Shown here: one piece after another, positions 7,846 to 15,302 of the stretch
Layout of the letters: each line of letters begins with the position of its first letter
How positions within the stretch are numbered: position 1 is the stretch's first letter
Assembly: GCF_042650605.1 (NCBI RefSeq)
Contig: NZ_JBHSBN010000001.1
Coordinates: forward strand, 556,896-620,895
Direction of reading: 5' to 3'
From: Micromonospora_J zhanjiangensis
Lineage (GTDB): Bacteria > Actinomycetota > Actinomycetes > Mycobacteriales > Micromonosporaceae
Length of the DNA: 64,000 nt
The notes under the pieces: generated by a model
The model's input: only the letters and a program-made list of their open reading frames with translations
Databases searched by the model: none
What the model was told of the DNA's origin: nothing
Program-made: the position numbers and the translations under genes

Positions 7846-8936
7846 CCGTGGCCGAGCAGAAGCCCCGCCCGGGCCGGTCGGGCCTGCGGGCGGCCGGCCT
7901 GCTCGGCGCGGTGGTCGGCGTCGCGGCGGCCGGGGTCGCCGCCGGGGTCGCGGCCGAGCGGGCGGTGGTCCGCAGCTCCAAGCAGCGACCCGACCCGTAC
8001 GCCGACGAGGCGTTCGGCGCGCTGCCGCACGACGACGAACTCATGCTGGAGATGCCGGACGGCACCGACATCCACGTCGAGGTGGTCGCGCCGTCGACGG
8101 CGGAGCCGGGCCGGCCCGTGGTGGTCTTCGTGCACGGGTTCTGCCTGGACATGGGCACCTTCCACTTCCAGCGCAGGACGCTCGCCGAGCGGGGTCGGCA
8201 CCGGATGGTCTTCTACGACCAGCCCGGGCACGGGCGGTCCGGGCAGTTGAAGTCGGGGGAGTACCGACTCTCCCGGCTCGGCCGGACCCTGCGCGAGGTC
8301 ATCGACCAATGCGTACCCGAGGGGCCGCTGGTGCTGGTCGGGCACTCGATGGGTGGCATGACCATCATGGCGTTGGCCGAGCTCTGTCCGGAGTTGTTCG
8401 CCGACCGGGTCGTCGGCACCGTGCTGATCGCCACCTCCGGCGGCCGGCTGGAACAGTCGAAGCTCGGCCTGCCGGCCATCCTGGCCCGGGCCGGCGGTCC
8501 GCTGCTGCCGATTCTCAACAACGCCACCCGGCTCACCGGCGGCATGCTGGACCAGGCCCGCAAGGCGTCGTCCAACATCGCCTGGCTGCTCACCCGGCGG
8601 TACGGCTTCGGCACCAACCGGCCGAGCCCGGCGCTGGTGTCCTACGTGGAGCGGATGAACTCGTTGACCTCCACCGAGACGGTGGCCCGCTATTTGCGTA
8701 CCCTCTACTCGCACTCCCGGTACCCGGCCCTGGCCGCGCTCCGGGACACACCCACCCTGGTCATCGTCGGAGACAAGGACATGATCACACCGGTACACGA
8801 ATCCGAGGAGATCCTGCGCCGGCTGCCGGACGCGGAGTTCGTCAAGGTGCCGGGCAGCGGCCACGTCGTGATGCTCGAACACGCCGACCAGGTCAACACC
8901 GCCCTGGTCGACTTCCTGGACAGGCTTTCAGCATGA
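7842..8936 (+). CDS. Alpha/beta hydrolase with N-terminal membrane anchor or signal
   Basis: A 364-residue alpha/beta hydrolase. The nucleophile elbow is GHSMGGMTIMA (Ser of GHSMG) and the oxyanion region is VFVHGFCLDMGTFHF. The acid is in IVGDKDMITPV and the His in VPGSGHVVMLEHAD. Residues ~18-42 are a hydrophobic Ala/Gly/Val segment that could be a membrane anchor or uncleaved signal. This gene sits between alr and tsaE in many actinobacteria, but its substrate is unknown. It overlaps alr by 4 bp, and its own stop overlaps the first possible tsaE start. Confidence 0.85.
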   Translation: MTVAEQKPRPGRSGLRAAGLLGAVVGVAAAGVAAGVAAERAVVRSSKQRPDPYADEAFGALPHDDELMLEMPDGTDIHVEVVAPSTAEPGRPVVVFVHGFCLDMGTFHFQRRTLAERGRHRMVFYDQPGHGRSGQLKSGEYRLSRLGRTLREVIDQCVPEGPLVLVGHSMGGMTIMALAELCPELFADRVVGTVLIATSGGRLEQSKLGLPAILARAGGPLLPILNNATRLTGGMLDQARKASSNIAWLLTRRYGFGTNRPSPALVSYVERMNSLTSTETVARYLRTLYSHSRYPALAALRDTPTLVIVGDKDMITPVHESEEILRRLPDAEFVKVPGSGHVVMLEHADQVNTALVDFLDRLSA

Positions 8937-9472
8937 GCGAACGCACCGAGCGAAGCGAGGGCCGTGAGCGCATGCCCGGCCAGCCCAGCATGAACGGTGC
9001 CGTAACGCTGTCCACGGTGGACGACACCCGGGCGTTCGGCGCCCGGTTGGCGGGCCGGCTGCGCGCCGGCGACCTGCTGGTGCTGACCGGCCCGCTGGGC
9101 GCCGGCAAGACCGCCCTGGTGCAGGGGATCGGCGCCGGGCTGGGCGTACTCGGCGACGTCACCTCGCCGACCTTCGTGATCGCCCGGGTGCACAAGCCCG
9201 ACGCGGCGCGGGGCGGCCGGCTGCCGCTGGTGCACGCCGACGCGTACCGGTTGGGCGACGCCGCCGACCCGCGGGCCGAGATCGACGACCTGGACCTGGA
9301 CGCCTCGGCCGACCAGGCGGTGACCGTGGTCGAGTGGGGCGAGGGCATGGTGGAGCAGCTCGCCGACGCCCACCTGCTGGTCCGCATCGACCGCCGGGAC
9401 GACGACACCCGCGTCGTCGACCTGGTCCCCACCGGCGGCGACTGGCCGACCCGCCTGGCCGACCTCACCTGA
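8933..9472 (+). CDS. tsaE: tRNA t6A biosynthesis ATPase TsaE
   Basis: A 179-residue P-loop ATPase needed with TsaB, TsaD and TsaC for threonylcarbamoyladenosine (t6A37) on ANN-decoding tRNAs. Walker A is GPLGAGKT (residues 53-60), followed by the family motif TSPTFVIA and the VEWGEG motif near the C-terminus. The ATG at 8933 overlaps the hydrolase stop by 4 bp. It adds a charged leader, MSERTERSEGRER, that is not part of the fold. That leader resembles the GAGCGAAGCGAG-type sequence common around start codons in this group, so an ATG at 8972 or 8990 may be the real start. Confidence 0.92.
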   Translation: MSERTERSEGRERMPGQPSMNGAVTLSTVDDTRAFGARLAGRLRAGDLLVLTGPLGAGKTALVQGIGAGLGVLGDVTSPTFVIARVHKPDAARGGRLPLVHADAYRLGDAADPRAEIDDLDLDASADQAVTVVEWGEGMVEQLADAHLLVRIDRRDDDTRVVDLVPTGGDWPTRLADLT

Positions 9473-9477
9473 CCTGA

Positions 9478-10263
9478 CTACGGGGAGCGGATCAGGTCGA
9501 GGAGGGCGGCGTGGGTGGGGCCGTCGGCGGCGGCGAGGAGACCGCCCACGCCGGTGTGCAGGGGCTGGCCGTGGATGCCGGTGACGACGCAACCCGCGGC
9601 CTCGCAGAGCGCGATCCCGGCGGCGAAGTGCACGCTGTCGCGCAGGTCGCCGGCCGTGAGGTACGCGGCGCGGCGTCCGGCGGCGACCCAGGTCAGGGCC
9701 AGCGTGGTGGAGAGCGCCCGGGGTTGGAACCGTTCGTTGAAGCGGGCGTCCGCGAGGAGTGCGGTCGCCCGGAACGCGGGACCCTCCAGGGCCGGGTCGA
9801 GGTTGAGGTCGACCAGCCGGTTGTCGGCCGAGGGGCTGGCCTCGCTGTCGGCGCCGTCGCGACGCAGGTACGTCCGCTGCCGGTCGGTCCAGAACACCTC
9901 GCCGGTGAACGGGTCGGCCGCGGCCGCGGCGGTCAGCCCGGAACCGGTGCGTAGGGCGACGTTGACCGCGACCAGGGTGGTCTGTGCCGCGAAGTTCAAC
10001 GTCCCGCAGAGCGGGTCGACCAGCCAGGTACGCCCGGCGCGGCTGTCGCCGGTGAGCCCACTCTCCTCGCCCAGCACCGCGTCGCCGGGTCGGGCGGCGC
10101 GCAGCACGTCGAGGATGGCCTGCTCGGCGGCCAGGTCGGCCTCCGTGGCGAAGTCACCGGGCTCCTTGGCGTAGCGGGTCAGCGCGGTGCCGAACCGTTC
10201 CCGGACCACCGTCGCGCCGGCCTGGGCCGCGGCGATCGCCAGGTCGTGATCATTGAGGGACAT
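9478..10263 (-). CDS. Inositol-monophosphatase-family protein with altered catalytic motifs
   Basis: A 261-residue protein with the FIG/IMPase fold. GEESG (about 65-69) keeps the first metal-binding Glu. In the second motif the usual DPIDGT reads DPLCGT (83-88), so the second Asp is Cys86. The C-terminal WDxAAG motif reads VHFAAG, with His212 where the third metal-binding Asp is expected. Magnesium-dependent phosphatase activity is therefore doubtful; it may be a binding or regulatory relative, or use another mechanism. The start ATG at 10263 gives MSLNDHDLAIAAAQ, the normal IMPase beginning. It converges on tsaE with a 5-bp gap and diverges from ung. Confidence 0.8.
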   Translation of the reverse strand: MSLNDHDLAIAAAQAGATVVRERFGTALTRYAKEPGDFATEADLAAEQAILDVLRAARPGDAVLGEESGLTGDSRAGRTWLVDPLCGTLNFAAQTTLVAVNVALRTGSGLTAAAAADPFTGEVFWTDRQRTYLRRDGADSEASPSADNRLVDLNLDPALEGPAFRATALLADARFNERFQPRALSTTLALTWVAAGRRAAYLTAGDLRDSVHFAAGIALCEAAGCVVTGIHGQPLHTGVGGLLAAADGPTHAALLDLIRSP

Positions 10264-10398
10264 GCCCGGAGAGTAGTACCCGGCGGGGGAAGGCGGTTGT
10301 CCCGGACCGGTGGACGGGACCGGCCCGCTCGGCGTCGGAACCGTCGGTGGTGACTGGTAGGAATAGTGCCTCCCGTCCGGCGTACGAAAGGTTCCCGC

Positions 10399-11100
10399 AT
10401 GTCCGACACCATCGCCGCCCTCGACCTGCCCGGCCTGCTGCCGTCGGGCTGGCGGACGGTGCTCGACCCGCACCTCGACCCGGCCGGCACGGCCGAACTC
10501 GGCCGGTTCGTCGCGCAGGAGTACGCCCACCAGACCGTCTTCCCGCCGCTGGAGGACCTGTTCGCGGCCTACCGGTTGTGCCCGCCGCAGGACTGCCGGG
10601 TGCTGATCCTGGGCCAGGACCCGTACCACAAGGCGGGCCAGGCGCACGGCCTCAGCTTCAGCGTGCGGGACGGCGTACGGGTACCGCCGTCGCTGCGCAA
10701 CGTCTACAAGGAACTCGCCGACGACCTGGGCGTGCCGGTCGCCCGGAGTGGCAACCTGACCCGCTGGGCCGAGCAGGGCGTGCTGCTGCTCAACGCCGTG
10801 CTGACCGTGCGCGAGGCGACCCCCAACTCGCACGCCGGCAAGGGCTGGGAGGCGTTCACCGACGCCACCATCAAGGCGCTGGACGATCTCGACCGGCGGG
10901 TGGTGTTCCTGCTCTGGGGCAGCTACGCCCGCAAGAAGAAGGACCTGATCACCAACCCGCGGCACGTGGTGCTGGAGGCCGGCCATCCCAGCCCGATGAA
11001 CCCGCGCGGCTTCCTCGGCTCCCGGCCGTTCAGCGCGGCCAACTCCGCGCTCGCCGACGCAGGCCTGCCCCCGATCGAGTGGGACCGCATCGCCGCCTGA
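10399..11100 (+). CDS. ung: Uracil-DNA glycosylase, family 1
   Basis: A 233-residue Ung that removes uracil from DNA in base-excision repair. The catalytic water-activating Asp is Asp74 in LGQDPYHKAGQAHGLSFSV, and the catalytic His is His196 in GHPSPM. LLLNAVLTV supplies the uracil-binding Asn. The ATG at 10399 is preferred over an upstream in-frame ATG (10366) because GAAAGG lies 8 nt ahead and the protein then starts like its homologues. It is divergent from the IMPase-like gene. Confidence 0.96.
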   Translation: MSDTIAALDLPGLLPSGWRTVLDPHLDPAGTAELGRFVAQEYAHQTVFPPLEDLFAAYRLCPPQDCRVLILGQDPYHKAGQAHGLSFSVRDGVRVPPSLRNVYKELADDLGVPVARSGNLTRWAEQGVLLLNAVLTVREATPNSHAGKGWEAFTDATIKALDDLDRRVVFLLWGSYARKKKDLITNPRHVVLEAGHPSPMNPRGFLGSRPFSAANSALADAGLPPIEWDRIAA

Positions 11101-11144
11101 CCGCTCAAAAGCCGAGATCACCGTCATTGTCATTGTTGAGAGAA

Positions 11145-11222
11145 GCGACGATTCCCGGGAAAGCAAGTCGCGACTTGCCGCCCGGCTTGGAGCCCAGCAT
11201 TCTGAAACAAGCAGGCTTGACA
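11145..11222 (+). pseudogene. hicA remnant (C-terminal ~26 codons of a HicA toxin)
   Basis: A frame without its own start reads ATIPGKASRDLPPG then LEPSILKQAGLT. This matches the conserved C-terminal strand-helix of HicA/YcfA toxins (dLPpGTLrSILKQAGLt) with exact spacing. The N-terminal half, including the catalytic His region of the double-stranded-RNA-binding fold, is missing. The frame stops at 11250-11252 after entering the TnpB element. A complete hicB follows the element at 12755. I infer that hicAB was truncated and then split by the element. The flanking 11101-11300 sequence is more AT-rich than its surroundings. Confidence 0.7.
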
Positions 11223-11234
11223 GGGGGCTGTCAA
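11217..11234 (+). repeat. Perfect hairpin at proposed left end
   Basis: TTGACAG (11217-11223) and CTGTCAA (11228-11234) pair perfectly around GGGG. The hairpin starts exactly where the hicA homology ends. Subterminal palindromes are typical of IS200/IS605 ends, and a TTGAY-like pentamer is a known kind of target/TAM sequence in the group. Confidence 0.5.
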
Positions 11235-11358
11235 TTGCTGTCGTTTGAGTGAGCCTTGGCGATCTTTGGCTCGTTTTGGTGTCGGGGGCGCGGGATGTGT
11301 CGGTGGGAAGTGTCGTACCCCTGCCCGATACTGATTGTGATCGCTGGGGGTGGTGGGT

Positions 11359-12738
11359 GTGAGGGTGGTGCAGGCGTATCGCTTTGCGCTTGATCTGTCC
11401 CCGGTTCAGGAGCGTGCCGTGTTCACGCATGCTGGGGCTGCTCGGTTGGCGTACAACTGGGCGTTGGCGCGGGTGCGGGCGGTGCTGGACCAGCGGGCGG
11501 CTGAACGCTCGTACGGCGTCCCGGACGAATTGCTCACTCCGGCGATCGGCTGGTCGTTGCCGGCGTTGCGGCGGGCGTGGAACGCGGCGAAGGATGTGGT
11601 GGCGCCGTGGTGGCGGCAGGTGTCGAAGGAGGCGTTCAACACCGGTCTGGACGCCCTGGCCCGGGCGTTGAGGAACTGGTCGGGCTCCCGGTCCGGCAAA
11701 CGCGCCGGACGCCCGGTCGGCTTTCCGCGGTTCAAGTCGCGCCGCCGTGCGGTGCCGTCGGTGCGGTTCACCACCGGCGCGATCCGGGTCGAGCCGGACC
11801 GCAAGCATGTGGTGCTGCCGCGGTTGGGTCGGTTGAAGCTGCACGAGTCCGCCCGTAAGCTGGCCCGCCGTCTGGACGCCGGCACCGCGCGGATCATGTC
11901 CGCGACGGTGCGTCGGGACGGTGTTCGGTGGCAGGTGGCGTTCACCGTCGAGGTCGACCGCACCGAACGGGCCCCGGCCCGACCGGACAGTGTGGTCGGG
12001 GTGGACGTCGGGATCCGACACCTCGCGGTGTTGTCCACCGGCGAACTGATCGACAACCCGCGTCACCTGGCCGCCGCCAGGCGGCGGATGCGGCAGTTGG
12101 GTCGGGCGTTGTCGCGTAAGACCGGTCCGGACCGGCGTACCGGGCGACGCCCGTCGCGGCGGTGGCAGCAGGCGTCCGCCCGCCTCGGCCGGGTACACGC
12201 CCGGGTTGCGAACCTGCGCCGCGACGGCCTGCACAAACTCACCACCCGCCTCGCCCGCCAACACGGCACGGTCGTGGTGGAAGACCTCAACGTCGCCGGC
12301 ATGTTGCGTAACCGCAGGTTGGCCCGGCACATCGCCGACGCCGGTTTCGCCGAGATCCGCCGCCAGTTGGCGTATAAGGCCGGGTGGAACGGTGGCCGGC
12401 TGCTGGTGGCCGACCGCTGGTATCCGTCCTCGAAGACCTGCTCGGGTTGTGGTGCGGTGAAAACCAAACTCGCCCTGCACGAGCGTCAATACACCTGTCA
12501 GGTGTGTGGTCTGGTCATCGACCGGGACCACAACGCCGCACTCAACCTCGCCGCCCTCGCCGCGGCAGCGACAACCGCCGGGAGTGGTCCGGTGGCAGCA
12601 CGTGGAGCCGACCAGAAGACCCGCCTACGCGGGCAGGTGGCTGTGAAGCGTGAACCCGGCACGGCAACCGCCGACAAGACCGGGACCGTCCCACCGCAAG
12701 GCGGGACTACCAACCGTGCGCTCACCACAGCGCACTGA
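11359..12738 (+). CDS. tnpB: TnpB-family RNA-guided nuclease / IS200-IS605 OrfB
   Basis: A 459-residue TnpB. The N-terminal OrfB helix-turn-helix begins VQAYRFALDLSPVQ. The split RuvC nuclease site is complete: Asp216 in VGVDVGIRHL, Glu308 in VVVEDLNV and Asp390 in IDRDHNAALNL. The target-nucleic-acid-binding zinc ribbon lies between motifs II and III with CSGCG and CQVCG (Cys361, 364, 380, 383). All catalytic and zinc ligands are present, so the nuclease may be active. A Lys/Arg-rich tail follows. GTG 11359 is chosen because GGGGGTGG lies about 6 nt upstream; GTG 11350 is an alternative. Codon use is GC-rich like the host, with no frameshift. Confidence 0.9.
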   Translation: MRVVQAYRFALDLSPVQERAVFTHAGAARLAYNWALARVRAVLDQRAAERSYGVPDELLTPAIGWSLPALRRAWNAAKDVVAPWWRQVSKEAFNTGLDALARALRNWSGSRSGKRAGRPVGFPRFKSRRRAVPSVRFTTGAIRVEPDRKHVVLPRLGRLKLHESARKLARRLDAGTARIMSATVRRDGVRWQVAFTVEVDRTERAPARPDSVVGVDVGIRHLAVLSTGELIDNPRHLAAARRRMRQLGRALSRKTGPDRRTGRRPSRRWQQASARLGRVHARVANLRRDGLHKLTTRLARQHGTVVVEDLNVAGMLRNRRLARHIADAGFAEIRRQLAYKAGWNGGRLLVADRWYPSSKTCSGCGAVKTKLALHERQYTCQVCGLVIDRDHNAALNLAALAAAATTAGSGPVAARGADQKTRLRGQVAVKREPGTATADKTGTVPPQGGTTNRALTTAH

Positions 12739-12754
12739 GAGGCAACGGCAGGCA
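12600..12754 (+). ncRNA. Candidate omega (right-end element) RNA overlapping the tnpB 3' end
   Basis: TnpB nucleases use a guide RNA made from the 3' end of tnpB and the right end of the element. Here an 8-bp stem with one mismatch and a GCAA (GNRA) tetraloop lies at 12688-12707. A perfect 7-bp stem, GTGCGCT/AGCGCAC, with a 6-nt loop follows at 12716-12735, touching the tnpB stop. The guide would be read from whatever follows the right end, probably the first bases of hicB. Boundaries and expression are inferred. Confidence 0.45.
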
Positions 12755-12970
12755 GTGAGCGCATACGTCGTGATCATCGAGCGTGCCGAAGATGGCGGCT
12801 ACGGTGCCTGGTCGCCAGATCTCCCTGGCTGTGTCGCGCTCGGCGAGACGCGTAAGGAAGCGCTCGCCGAGATGCGCGAGGCCATCGCCTTCCACCTTGA
12901 CGGCCTTCGCGAGGCAGGGGAGCCGGTTCCCGCGCCGACAGCGGTAAGTGTCGACCTGATCGCCGCTTGA
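12755..12970 (+). CDS. hicB: HicB-family antitoxin, orphaned
   Basis: A 71-residue HicB with the partial-RNase-H-like fold: YVVIIERAEDGGYGAW, then SPDLPGCVALGETRKEALAEM and AIAFHLDGLREAGEPVP. All of these are consensus for the family. It has no C-terminal DNA-binding domain, so it is the short form that neutralises HicA by binding it. The GTG at 12755 gives the normal N-terminus (VSAYVVIIE). It begins 16 bp after the tnpB stop, with only a weak ribosome site. Its toxin partner survives only as a fragment at 11145-11222, so it now has no cognate toxin here. Confidence 0.85.
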   Translation: MSAYVVIIERAEDGGYGAWSPDLPGCVALGETRKEALAEMREAIAFHLDGLREAGEPVPAPTAVSVDLIAA

Positions 12971-13011
12971 CCGACGGCCGGGTCGTCACCGGGCGTGATC
13001 CGGTGGGCGGA

Positions 13012-13017
13012 TATGCT
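13012..13017 (+). promoter_or_regulatory. -10 box (TATGCT) for tsaB
   Basis: TATGCT ends 8 nt before the tsaB GTG and no ribosome site is present, so transcription probably starts at or next to the start codon. This gives tsaB-rimI-tsaD its own promoter downstream of the mobile element. Confidence 0.5.
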
Positions 13018-13025
13018 GGCTCACC

Positions 13026-13739
13026 GTGCTCGTACTCGTGGTGGATTCGTCGACCCCAGCGGTGACGGCGGCGCTGGCGGACGTCGGCGCGGACGGCGTG
13101 CTGCTGCGCGCCGAGCGGGTGACGGTCGATGCCCGGGCGCACGGTGAGCTGCTCGCGCCGCAGGTCGACGCGGTGCTGGCCGAGGCCGGTGCCCGCGCCG
13201 CCGACCTGACCGCGATCGTCGCCGGGACCGGCCCCGGCCCGTTCACCGGGCTGCGGGTCGGCCTGGTCACGGCGGCCAGCATGGCGCAGGTGCTCGACCT
13301 GCCCGCCTACGGCGTCTGCTCCCTGGACGCCCTCGGCCACGCCGCCGCCCGCTCCGGCGCCCCGGGCCCGGGGCCCGCCGCCGGCTCCGGTGGACCGGTG
13401 CTGGTGGCCAGCGACGCGCGTCGGCGGGAGATCTACTGGGCGGTCTACGACGCGACCGGCGCCCGGCTGTCCGACCCGGCCGTCGAGGCGCCGGCCGCCG
13501 TCGCGGCCCGGGCCCGCGACCTCGGTGCCCGGTCCGCGGTCGGCGAGGGTGCTCGCCGGTACGCCGAGACGCTCGACCTTCCGGTCCGGCCCGAGCCGGC
13601 CTGGCCGCCCGCGTACGCGCTGGCCGAGCTGGCCGCCGAGCGGATCGTGGCCGGGGCGCCCGGCGAGCCGCTGACCCCGCTCTACCTGCGTCGCCCGGAC
13701 GCGGTCGCGGCCACCGTCCGCAAGCCGGTCCTGCCGTGA
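13026..13739 (+). CDS. tsaB: tRNA t6A biosynthesis protein TsaB
   Basis: A 237-residue ASKHA-fold pseudo-protease that dimerises with TsaD. The conserved N-terminal half carries LVLVVDSSTPAVTAAL, AHGELLAPQVDAVL and the signature AGTGPGPFTGLRVGL (about 68-82). The second half is variable, as in the family, with an Ala/Gly/Pro-rich insert. The GTG start is supported by the preceding -10 box. It is followed by rimI (52 bp gap) and tsaD, the standard actinobacterial cluster; tsaE is 3.5 kb upstream. Confidence 0.93.
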   Translation: MLVLVVDSSTPAVTAALADVGADGVLLRAERVTVDARAHGELLAPQVDAVLAEAGARAADLTAIVAGTGPGPFTGLRVGLVTAASMAQVLDLPAYGVCSLDALGHAAARSGAPGPGPAAGSGGPVLVASDARRREIYWAVYDATGARLSDPAVEAPAAVAARARDLGARSAVGEGARRYAETLDLPVRPEPAWPPAYALAELAAERIVAGAPGEPLTPLYLRRPDAVAATVRKPVLP

Positions 13740-13791
13740 CCCAGCGCCACGGGACGGCCGCGACCCGGCGGAGCGCGACAGCGGCCGCGCG

Positions 13792-14229
13792 ATGACGCTC
13801 ACCCGCTTCCGCTGGTGGCACATCGACGAGGTGCTGCCCATCGAGGCCGACGCGTTCGGCCCCATACAGTGGTCGGCGGCGATGTTCTGGAACGAGCTGG
13901 CCACCGGCCAGTACTACCTGGTGGCGCTGGATCCGGACGGGTCGGTGGTCGGCTACGCCGGGCTGACCGTCCAGCCCGGGGAGGCCTGGGTGCAGACCAT
14001 CGCCGTACGCCGGGACCGGCAGCGGGCCGGCCTGGGCCGGCGGCTGCTGGCGGCGCTGCTGGCCGAGGCCGACCGGCGGGGCACCCGCCGGGTGCTGCTG
14101 GAGGTCGCGGTGGACAACGAACCCGCCCAGAAGCTCTACGCGGCGTACGGCTTCGAGCCGCTCGGCATCCGGCGCGGCTACTACCAACCGAGCAACACCG
14201 ACGCACTGGTGATGGAACGTGATGGCTGA
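13792..14229 (+). CDS. rimI: Ribosomal-protein-alanine N-acetyltransferase RimI-like
   Basis: A 145-residue GNAT acetyltransferase. The acetyl-CoA pyrophosphate loop is VRRDRQRAGLGRRLL (about residues 72-86), followed by VLLEVAVDNEPAQKLYAAYGF and the C-terminal YYQPSNTDALVM. RimI acetylates the N-terminus of ribosomal protein S18 in E. coli; actinobacterial homologues have a broader substrate range. Its stop overlaps the start of tsaD by 8 bp, so the two are co-translated. Confidence 0.92.
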   Translation: MTLTRFRWWHIDEVLPIEADAFGPIQWSAAMFWNELATGQYYLVALDPDGSVVGYAGLTVQPGEAWVQTIAVRRDRQRAGLGRRLLAALLAEADRRGTRRVLLEVAVDNEPAQKLYAAYGFEPLGIRRGYYQPSNTDALVMERDG

Positions 14230-15268
14230 CGAACCACTGATCCTGGGTATCGAGACGTCCTGCGACGAGACCGGCGTCGGGATCGTCCGCGGGCACACCC
14301 TGCTCGCCGACGCGCTGGCCTCCAGCGTCGACCAGCACGCCCGGTTCGGCGGCGTGGTGCCCGAGGTGGCCAGCCGGGCGCACCTGGAGGCGATCGTGCC
14401 GACCATGCGCCGCGCGCTGTCCGACGCGGGCGTCACCATGGCCGACATCGACGCGATCGCGGTGACCGCCGGGCCGGGGCTGGCCGGGGCGCTGCTGGTC
14501 GGGGTGGCCGCCGCCAAGGGCTACGCGCTGGCCGCCGAGAAACCGGTGTACGGGGTCAACCACCTCGCCGCGCACGTCGCCGTGGACACCCTGGAACACG
14601 GCCCGCTGCCCGAGCCGGCCATCGCCCTGCTGGTCTCCGGTGGGCACTCGTCGTTGCTGCTGGTGGACGACCTGGCGACCGGGGTGACCCCGCTGGGCGC
14701 CACCATCGACGACGCGGCGGGAGAGGCGTTCGACAAGGTGGCCCGGCTGCTCGGCCTGCCGTTTCCCGGCGGCCCGCCGATCGACCGGGAGGCCCGGGCC
14801 GGTGACCCGGCCGCGATCGCCTTCCCGCGCGGGTTGACCGCGCCGAAGGACCTGGCCGCGCACCGGTACGACTTCTCCTTCTCCGGCCTGAAGACGGCGG
14901 TGGCCCGCTGGGTGGAGGCGCGGCAGCGGGCCGGCGAGCCGGTGCCGGTCGCCGACGTGGCCGCCTCGTTCCAGGAGGCGGTCTGCGACGTGCTCACCGC
15001 GAAGGCGATCGCGGCGTGCCGGGACCGGGGCGTGCAGACCCTGGTGATCGGCGGCGGGGTGGCCGCGAACTCACGGCTGCGTGCGGTGGCGCAGCGGCGG
15101 GCCGAGAAGCACGGCATCACCGTACGGGTGCCCCGGCCCAAGCTGTGCACGGACAACGGGGCGATGGTGGCGGCGCTCGGTGCGCGCCTGGTGGCCGCCG
15201 GGGTGGCGCCCAGCCGGCTGGATCTGCCCGCCGATTCGGCAATGCCGCTCACCGTGGTCAGCGTGTAA
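14222..15268 (+). CDS. tsaD: tRNA N6-adenosine threonylcarbamoyltransferase TsaD
   Basis: A 348-residue catalytic subunit that transfers threonylcarbamoyl to A37 of tRNA. The N-terminus LGIETSCDETGVGIV and the metal-binding HLAAH motif (NHLAAHVAVDTL) are diagnostic. The nucleotide-binding SGGHSSLLLV, then DDAAGEAFDKVARLLGL and the Asp in CTDNGAMVA near the C-terminus are all present. A GTG three bases earlier (14219) is possible; ATG 14222 gives MADEPLILGIETS. In M. tuberculosis this gene is next to groES; here the gro operon is 22 kb away. Confidence 0.96.
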   Translation: MADEPLILGIETSCDETGVGIVRGHTLLADALASSVDQHARFGGVVPEVASRAHLEAIVPTMRRALSDAGVTMADIDAIAVTAGPGLAGALLVGVAAAKGYALAAEKPVYGVNHLAAHVAVDTLEHGPLPEPAIALLVSGGHSSLLLVDDLATGVTPLGATIDDAAGEAFDKVARLLGLPFPGGPPIDREARAGDPAAIAFPRGLTAPKDLAAHRYDFSFSGLKTAVARWVEARQRAGEPVPVADVAASFQEAVCDVLTAKAIAACRDRGVQTLVIGGGVAANSRLRAVAQRRAEKHGITVRVPRPKLCTDNGAMVAALGARLVAAGVAPSRLDLPADSAMPLTVVSV

Positions 15269-15302
15269 TCTTCCGGCGACCCGTGGTGCTGGGAGGGAGA
15301 CG

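Larger units (their letters stand above)
11217..12754 (+). mobile_element. IS200/IS605-group TnpB-only element (IS1341-like)
   Basis: It carries tnpB but no Y1 tnpA, as in IS1341-type elements. The proposed left end is a perfect 7-bp stem-loop at 11217-11234; the proposed right end holds hairpins at 12688-12707 and 12716-12735. The element separates a hicA remnant from hicB, which fixes its outer limits to within a few tens of bases. No target-site duplication is expected for this group. The exact ends are inferred. Confidence 0.65.

Noticed and set aside
11101..12754. A complete IS605 element with TnpA
   Set aside because: No Y1 transposase frame is present on either strand beside tnpB; only the TnpB-only form is supported.
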